This document shows positions 12,067 to 16,134 of a stretch of DNA of 16,134 nucleotides, piece after piece; position 1 is the first letter of the stretch; each line of letters begins with the position of its first letter. This DNA is from CAZEUZ01 sp964515805. Its GTDB lineage: Bacteria > Pseudomonadota > Gammaproteobacteria > Pseudomonadales > Cellvibrionaceae. The notes below the pieces were generated by a model. It was given only the letters and a program-made list of their open reading frames with translations. It made no database searches and had not been told where the DNA came from. Position numbers and translations under genes: made by a program. The stretch is taken from assembly GCA_964515805.1 (NCBI GenBank), contig CAZEUZ010000073.1, forward strand, positions 1 through 16,134, given 5' to 3'.

Positions 12067-15000
12067 TTGACTGTGAGCGTTCCAATTACTGATGCCAAAG
12101 CCCGTACCCGCGCGTTGGATCCGTCTCATTCATTTATTTGTGCGGCTCCCGCCGGCAGTGGCAAAACTGAGCTGCTGACGCAGCGATTTCTGACCTTACT
12201 GACACAGGTAAATGAGCCTGAAAGCGTCATTGCCATCACCTTCACGCGCAAGGCGGCGGCGGAAATGCGCGATCGTATTTTAAATGCGATTAAACGTGCC
12301 GCACGATTGCCCAGACCTCAATCCGAACATGAGGGTCTGACGTGGGATATCGCTAAACAGGTACTAGATCGAGACAGGATTAAACAGTGGTCACTACTGG
12401 CAATGCCCAATCGTTTACAGATCAAAACATTGGATAGCTTATGCTCATCTCTCGCCAACAGCTTGACTTCACATACTTCTTTTGCGTCACCACCACTGAT
12501 TACTCATAATCCGGGCGAATTATACCGCCAGGCAGCGTATGCATTGTTGCAAAGTTTAGAAGATGACCAACCCTGGTCTATCGCTATTGGCCAATTATTG
12601 TTACTAATGGATAACAATACCCAAAAGCTTGCAAGTTTATTGTCTTCTATGCTGTTTCAGAGGGAGGCTTGGTTGCCCATTATCGGTAGTGGCAATATTG
12701 ATACAGCAGCGGTTAAAAAGGTTTTGCAAAGTAATTTGCAACGCGTTCGCGACGATACGGTAGCGAAACTAACTGCGGCTATCCAACCTTATCACCGACA
12801 GACACTACTTGAATTGGCGAAATCAGCGGCAGAGTATTTGGTGGCTGAAGATAACGTTTCTCCCATTGTTAATTGTATAGATCTCGATCGGCATTCTGCT
12901 TTGCCCGGTTCCGATGACCAAGGTGTGCAGCAGTGGTTGGGTTTAACGGAATTGTTATTGAGAAAAGACAATAATTGGCGAAAAACTGTCGATCGCCGAG
13001 TGGGTTTTCCGTCGGGTAAAACCAGTGATGAAAAGGCCTTATGCAAACAGAGAAAGCAGCAATGGGTACAGTTAATCGATGAGCTTAGCTGTCAATCAGG
13101 ATTGTTGGATTTACTGGTGGATATTCGCTATTTGCCTGGCGTTACTTACAATGAAGATCAAGCGTCACTATTGGATGCTCTACTCAAAGTGTTGCCTGCA
13201 TTGGTAGGCTATCTGCAGGTTGAATTCAGTGAGATACATAGTGTTGATTTTGCTGAAGTGAGTATCAGAGCGCGCTCGGCACTGATTGCCATGGGATCAC
13301 CTACCGAACTGGCGTTATTGCTCGATTATAAAATTCAACATTTGTTGGTAGATGAGTTTCAGGATGTTTCTTCAGCTCAGTTCGAATTGTTGACTTTGCT
13401 AATATCTGGTTGGCAACCAGGTGATGGTCGTAGCCTGTTTCTTGTCGGTGATCCGATGCAATCAATTTACGGTTTTCGCAATGCTAATGTTGGCCTGTTT
13501 CTGCAATGCCGTGAAGACGGTATAGGCGATATACCGTTGGAGCCCTTGTATCTAAGTACAAACTTTCGTTCGCAAGCGGCTATCGTTAAATGGATAAATC
13601 GAGTTTTTTCCCAGTCGTTTCCCGGACAAGATGATATCGCCATCGGCGCCGTCAGTTATCTCAATTCAGAACCGATACATCCGCCATTGTCTCAGCGTGC
13701 CGTCTATTGCTACGGTTTTACTGAAGAAACAAGTAAAGATGATGAAGCGCGTACAGTGTTGGATATCGTGCGCCAAAATCGTTTCGATGCTCCGGATCGT
13801 AGTATTGCTATCCTCGTGCGCAATCGACACCATGCAGTACATATTATCTCACTGCTAGACGAGATGGGATTAGCGTACCGCGCTGTCGATTTTGATGCAT
13901 TGGCAGATAATATGGTCATTCAAGATCTGGTGTCACTGACCAGGGCATTGTTGCATCCTGCCGATAAAATAGCCTGGTTATCTATACTGCGCGCACCTTG
14001 GTGTGGATTGAGTTTGGCAGATTTGGAAGTGATCGTAAATGTTGACGGCCAGAAAAAAACACCGTTTACGCTATTACAACAATTAGTCAAGTTGATGGCA
14101 TCGCGATCATTGCAACCAAACTTAGTCGATGAAAAGGCCGTGACTGATTCACAAGAGGTAGTTAGTGAGCAGCAGTCAGATGCTAGCGGGATTAATGAGG
14201 ATAAAGCGAATAGTTGCAATCAATCATTAAGTGAGGATGGTTGGCAGCGTCTTGCACGGGTAGTACCGGTACTGGAATTATGTGTTACCCAGACACATCG
14301 TCAATCGTTGCGGCAGTGGATCGAGGGGGCATGGATCACTTTGGGTGGCCCCGCTTGCATTACCAATAATCGCGATGTTAAAAATGCCGAGCGCTATTTT
14401 TCACTGCTGGAATCTCTCGATTTATCAGCACTGATAAAGGATAGCGAGGTGTTGCAACAGGCAGTGGAAACACTCTACGCAGAGCCCGATCCAGAAAGTG
14501 ATGGCAAATTACAAATAATGACAATACATAAAGCTAAAGGTCTCGAGTTTGATACAGTCATTATCCCCGGGTTAGAGCGTAGCCTCCGTAGTTTGGAGCC
14601 AGAGTTGCTGCGTTGGGATGAACGTCTATCTATGGATGGCGAGCCATTGCTATTGATGGCGCCCATTACCTCTAGTGGCAAAGAGAGAGACTCTATCTAC
14701 AACCATTTAGCGCTACAACAAAGACGTCGCCAGTTGAACGAGAATACACGTTTACTTTACGTGGCGTGTACCCGAGCTCGTCATCATCTACACCTCTTGG
14801 CTCAGGTAAAAATTGACGACAAAGATACTGCGCAGTTACGTCAACCAGCTCAGTCTTCTCTGCTATACACGGTTTGGCCGACAGTAAAATTAGAAATACA
14901 GTGTCATCAACAAGCAGGCATTGTGGAAGGAAAAGGCATTCCAGAAAGCGCTAACTATTTACAGCGGCTGAGTAGCCAATGGCAGTTTCCATTTCTCAGG

Positions 15001-15594
15001 CAAGAACATTTGTTGGCAGACTACATACCTTATCACCAGTATGACAACAGTCAACAATTGCTGTCTTGCCGTTGGCAAGATCCGACTTCTCGCTATGTCG
15101 GTATCCTGGTGCATCGTATTTTGCAGCACGTTACGCTTGCAGAATTACATGCATTGAATTGGCGTCATCGACAATCTCATTGGTTCAGTCAGTTGCAGTC
15201 ATTAGGTACGCCTGCTGCATCGCTGGTGGAAGCTACAGAGAAGGTTATTACCACTTTAGAGCGAGTATCGATGGACAAGTCGGTGCATTGGCTATTTACC
15301 GATACACATCCACAGCGCAAAACTGAATACCCAATCACACTTGCTAGTAAAAAGGGCGCTGAGCATTACATCATCGATTTGTTATTATTTGATGGCGACC
15401 ATACCTGGATCATTGATTACAAAACGTCTCATCCCCAAGTTTCCCAAGCGGTTCCGGAATTCGTTGAACAAGAATTGACAGCTTATCGTGATATTATGCA
15501 CCGCTACAAGAAGGCGATTGGTTGTATGGGCTATAAAAAAATCCGCTCGGCGCTTTACTTTCCAATGATTAACTACTTTGCCGATTACAATTAG
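12067..15594 (+). CDS. AddA-like UvrD-family helicase-nuclease (exonuclease V beta-like)
   Basis: This 1175-residue superfamily 1A helicase has a C-terminal nuclease. Motifs in order: Walker A APAGSGKT (27-34, Lys33), ITFTRKAAAEMRDRI, LLVDEFQD (Asp429-Glu430), LVGDPMQSIYGFR, LSTNFRSQ, IMTIHKAKGLEFD (around 819) and RLLYVACTRARHHL. The RecB/AddA nuclease has GILVHRILQH (His1016), IIDLLLFDG (Asp1104) and WIIDYKTS (Asp1117, Lys1119), then QELTAYRDIM. It would unwind and cut DNA ends together with the AddB-like protein upstream. A polar stretch of about 40 residues around 679-719 looks like a loosely conserved insertion or linker. The start is TTG at 12067 behind GATAGAG; a GTG two codons later is an equally plausible start. 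All helicase and nuclease motifs seem complete. Confidence 0.92.
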   Translation: MTVSVPITDAKARTRALDPSHSFICAAPAGSGKTELLTQRFLTLLTQVNEPESVIAITFTRKAAAEMRDRILNAIKRAARLPRPQSEHEGLTWDIAKQVLDRDRIKQWSLLAMPNRLQIKTLDSLCSSLANSLTSHTSFASPPLITHNPGELYRQAAYALLQSLEDDQPWSIAIGQLLLLMDNNTQKLASLLSSMLFQREAWLPIIGSGNIDTAAVKKVLQSNLQRVRDDTVAKLTAAIQPYHRQTLLELAKSAAEYLVAEDNVSPIVNCIDLDRHSALPGSDDQGVQQWLGLTELLLRKDNNWRKTVDRRVGFPSGKTSDEKALCKQRKQQWVQLIDELSCQSGLLDLLVDIRYLPGVTYNEDQASLLDALLKVLPALVGYLQVEFSEIHSVDFAEVSIRARSALIAMGSPTELALLLDYKIQHLLVDEFQDVSSAQFELLTLLISGWQPGDGRSLFLVGDPMQSIYGFRNANVGLFLQCREDGIGDIPLEPLYLSTNFRSQAAIVKWINRVFSQSFPGQDDIAIGAVSYLNSEPIHPPLSQRAVYCYGFTEETSKDDEARTVLDIVRQNRFDAPDRSIAILVRNRHHAVHIISLLDEMGLAYRAVDFDALADNMVIQDLVSLTRALLHPADKIAWLSILRAPWCGLSLADLEVIVNVDGQKKTPFTLLQQLVKLMASRSLQPNLVDEKAVTDSQEVVSEQQSDASGINEDKANSCNQSLSEDGWQRLARVVPVLELCVTQTHRQSLRQWIEGAWITLGGPACITNNRDVKNAERYFSLLESLDLSALIKDSEVLQQAVETLYAEPDPESDGKLQIMTIHKAKGLEFDTVIIPGLERSLRSLEPELLRWDERLSMDGEPLLLMAPITSSGKERDSIYNHLALQQRRRQLNENTRLLYVACTRARHHLHLLAQVKIDDKDTAQLRQPAQSSLLYTVWPTVKLEIQCHQQAGIVEGKGIPESANYLQRLSSQWQFPFLRQEHLLADYIPYHQYDNSQQLLSCRWQDPTSRYVGILVHRILQHVTLAELHALNWRHRQSHWFSQLQSLGTPAASLVEATEKVITTLERVSMDKSVHWLFTDTHPQRKTEYPITLASKKGAEHYIIDLLLFDGDHTWIIDYKTSHPQVSQAVPEFVEQELTAYRDIMHRYKKAIGCMGYKKIRSALYFPMINYFADYN

Positions 15595-15595
15595 G

Positions 15596-15645
15596 AAAAG
15601 AGTACAAGTAAAAAAAGCTGATCGTGTCAGTTTATCAACTCTTTT
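15596..15645. terminator. Weak terminator-like inverted repeat between the helicase gene and the IS30 remnant
   Basis: AAAAGAGT (15596-15603) is complementary to ACTCTTTT (15638-15645), directly after the helicase stop. Inside, GCTGAT (15617-15622) and ATCAAC (15634-15639) form a short imperfect stem. Read on the minus strand, this inner stem is followed by seven Ts (15616-15610), as in a rho-independent terminator for the transposase. On the plus strand it ends in TCTTTT. The stem is short and poor in G and C. Confidence 0.35.
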
Positions 15646-15684
15646 GATTCACTGGCGTAAAATTAGCAAGGTGATTTTAATAAG

Positions 15685-15713
15685 TTACGCGGATTCAACT
15701 TGCAAGTGCAACA
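15685..15713 (-). repeat. Candidate terminal inverted repeat end of the IS30-type element
   Basis: The transposase stop codon (15697-15695) lies within GTTGCACTTGCAAGTTGAA read on the minus strand. This resembles terminal repeats of IS30-family elements, in which the gene can end inside the repeat. The opposite end is outside the window, so the boundary and the repeat cannot be confirmed here. Confidence 0.35.
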
Positions 15714-16134
15714 GGTGGGTTGATTCCTAAAAATACCTGATTAGGCGTTTTCATGGCAAGACATTTTCTTGGGCGGTTGTTTAATTTGCTCATTGTCTGG
15801 TTGATCTCCTTCTGGGTGATGGTTGTAAAGTCTCTATTTTTTGGGAAGTATTGTCTAATAAGGCCATTGGTGTTTTCATTCAGCCCACATTCCCATGAAG
15901 CGTAGGGATGGGCAAAGTAAAAATTTGCATCATCCTGTAGAATAAATTGGTAGATCCATTCATGACTGATAGTAATGCCGCAGAAGGCTTTGAGCCACAG
16001 ACTGATCTGTTCCAGGCTCCAATCCAGAACCAGCAGTTGCTCGACAATCAACCAAGTATTGTCAGCGATCCTGGGCTGATTCTTGGCGTGTTTACGTTCA
16101 TTCGCCAAACGCTGCGCCTGTTGTGGACGATAGC
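15695..16134 (-). pseudogene. IS30-family transposase with an in-frame internal deletion, continuing past the right edge
   Basis: The minus-strand frame is open to the window edge, reading YRPQQAQRLANERKHAKN before the TTG at 16108, so the true N-terminus lies outside. The first part matches the IS30 DNA-binding region (RIADNTWLIVEQLLVLDW, then ITISHEWIYQFILQD). After QDDA, near 15921-15935, it jumps directly to NFYFAHPYASWECGLNENTNGLIRQYF and the normal C-terminus ending PPVALAS. The usual central segment of roughly 140-150 residues is absent, including the GDWEGD and DNG-x-E motifs that carry the first two catalytic Asp residues. Only the catalytic Glu in NENTN remains. The reading frame is preserved across the junction. 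The product cannot be an active transposase, though it could still bind the element ends. Confidence 0.85.

Larger units (their letters stand above)
15685..16134 (-). mobile_element. Internally deleted IS30-family insertion sequence (right part outside window)
   Basis: This is the element around the truncated transposase. Its inner end appears to be near 15685-15690, about 90 bases after the helicase stop, and its other end is beyond 16134. It did not disrupt the helicase gene. Lacking two catalytic Asp residues, it could move only with help from an intact IS30 copy elsewhere. Confidence 0.7.

Noticed and set aside
13920..14219. Minus-strand ORF of 99 codons within the helicase gene
   Set aside because: It is antisense to a gene with intact helicase motifs on both sides. 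The Ser/Asn-rich translation reflects reversed codons.
9324..15594. Possible defence system made of the nuclease and helicase pair
   Set aside because: Both proteins fit the AddAB-like repair pair, with complete standard motifs and no extra defence-type domain or partner gene.

Overview
The window looks like chromosomal DNA from a gammaproteobacterium. It carries a proteobacterial-type RecG, a ClpS very close to the Escherichia coli protein, a FimT/GspH-type minor pilin, and the paired AddB-like nuclease and AddA-like helicase genes found in many Gammaproteobacteria and Betaproteobacteria. Genus or species cannot be named from this stretch. Moderate GC, frequent TTG starts and short intergenic gaps are visible throughout.

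Layout, left to right. (1) Positions 1-824, minus strand: a probable small operon with two tiny overlapping ORFs, a polytopic membrane protein of unknown function with two similar acidic/His motifs, and the first 22 codons of a gene with a signal-peptide-like start that leaves the window. (2) Positions 872-1693, plus: a cytoplasmic class 3 lipase-like hydrolase. (3) Positions 1776-3887, plus: recG. (4) Positions 3907-7432, minus: an accessory block with a membrane-anchored protein whose discoidin-like domain is interrupted by a coiled coil, a doubtful 60-residue ORF, and a large three-domain fusion (DUF2064-type transferase, GT2 glycosyltransferase, FkbM-like methyltransferase). (5) Positions 7620-8219, plus: a secreted protein with two PASTA domains and a six-cysteine tail. 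(6) Positions 8233-8598, minus: clpS without clpA beside it, with a good promoter. (7) Positions 8760-15594, plus: a minor pilin gene, then an AddB-like PD-(D/E)XK protein with a probable Fe-S cluster, then an AddA-like UvrD helicase-nuclease. The last two almost certainly form one double-strand-break end-processing complex. (8) Positions 15685 to the end, minus: an IS30-family transposase with a large in-frame internal deletion that removes two of its three catalytic residues.

The housekeeping parts (recG, clpS, the AddAB-like pair) are ordinary. The unusual material is the minus-strand block 3907-7432 and the PASTA protein: envelope or glycan-related proteins with uncommon domain arrangements. 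I see no CRISPR array, no tRNA or rRNA gene, no toxin-antitoxin pair and no convincing complete novel defence system. No stretch longer than 300 bases lacks a gene. The largest gap, 5109-5368, holds only overlapping short ORFs of uncertain status.
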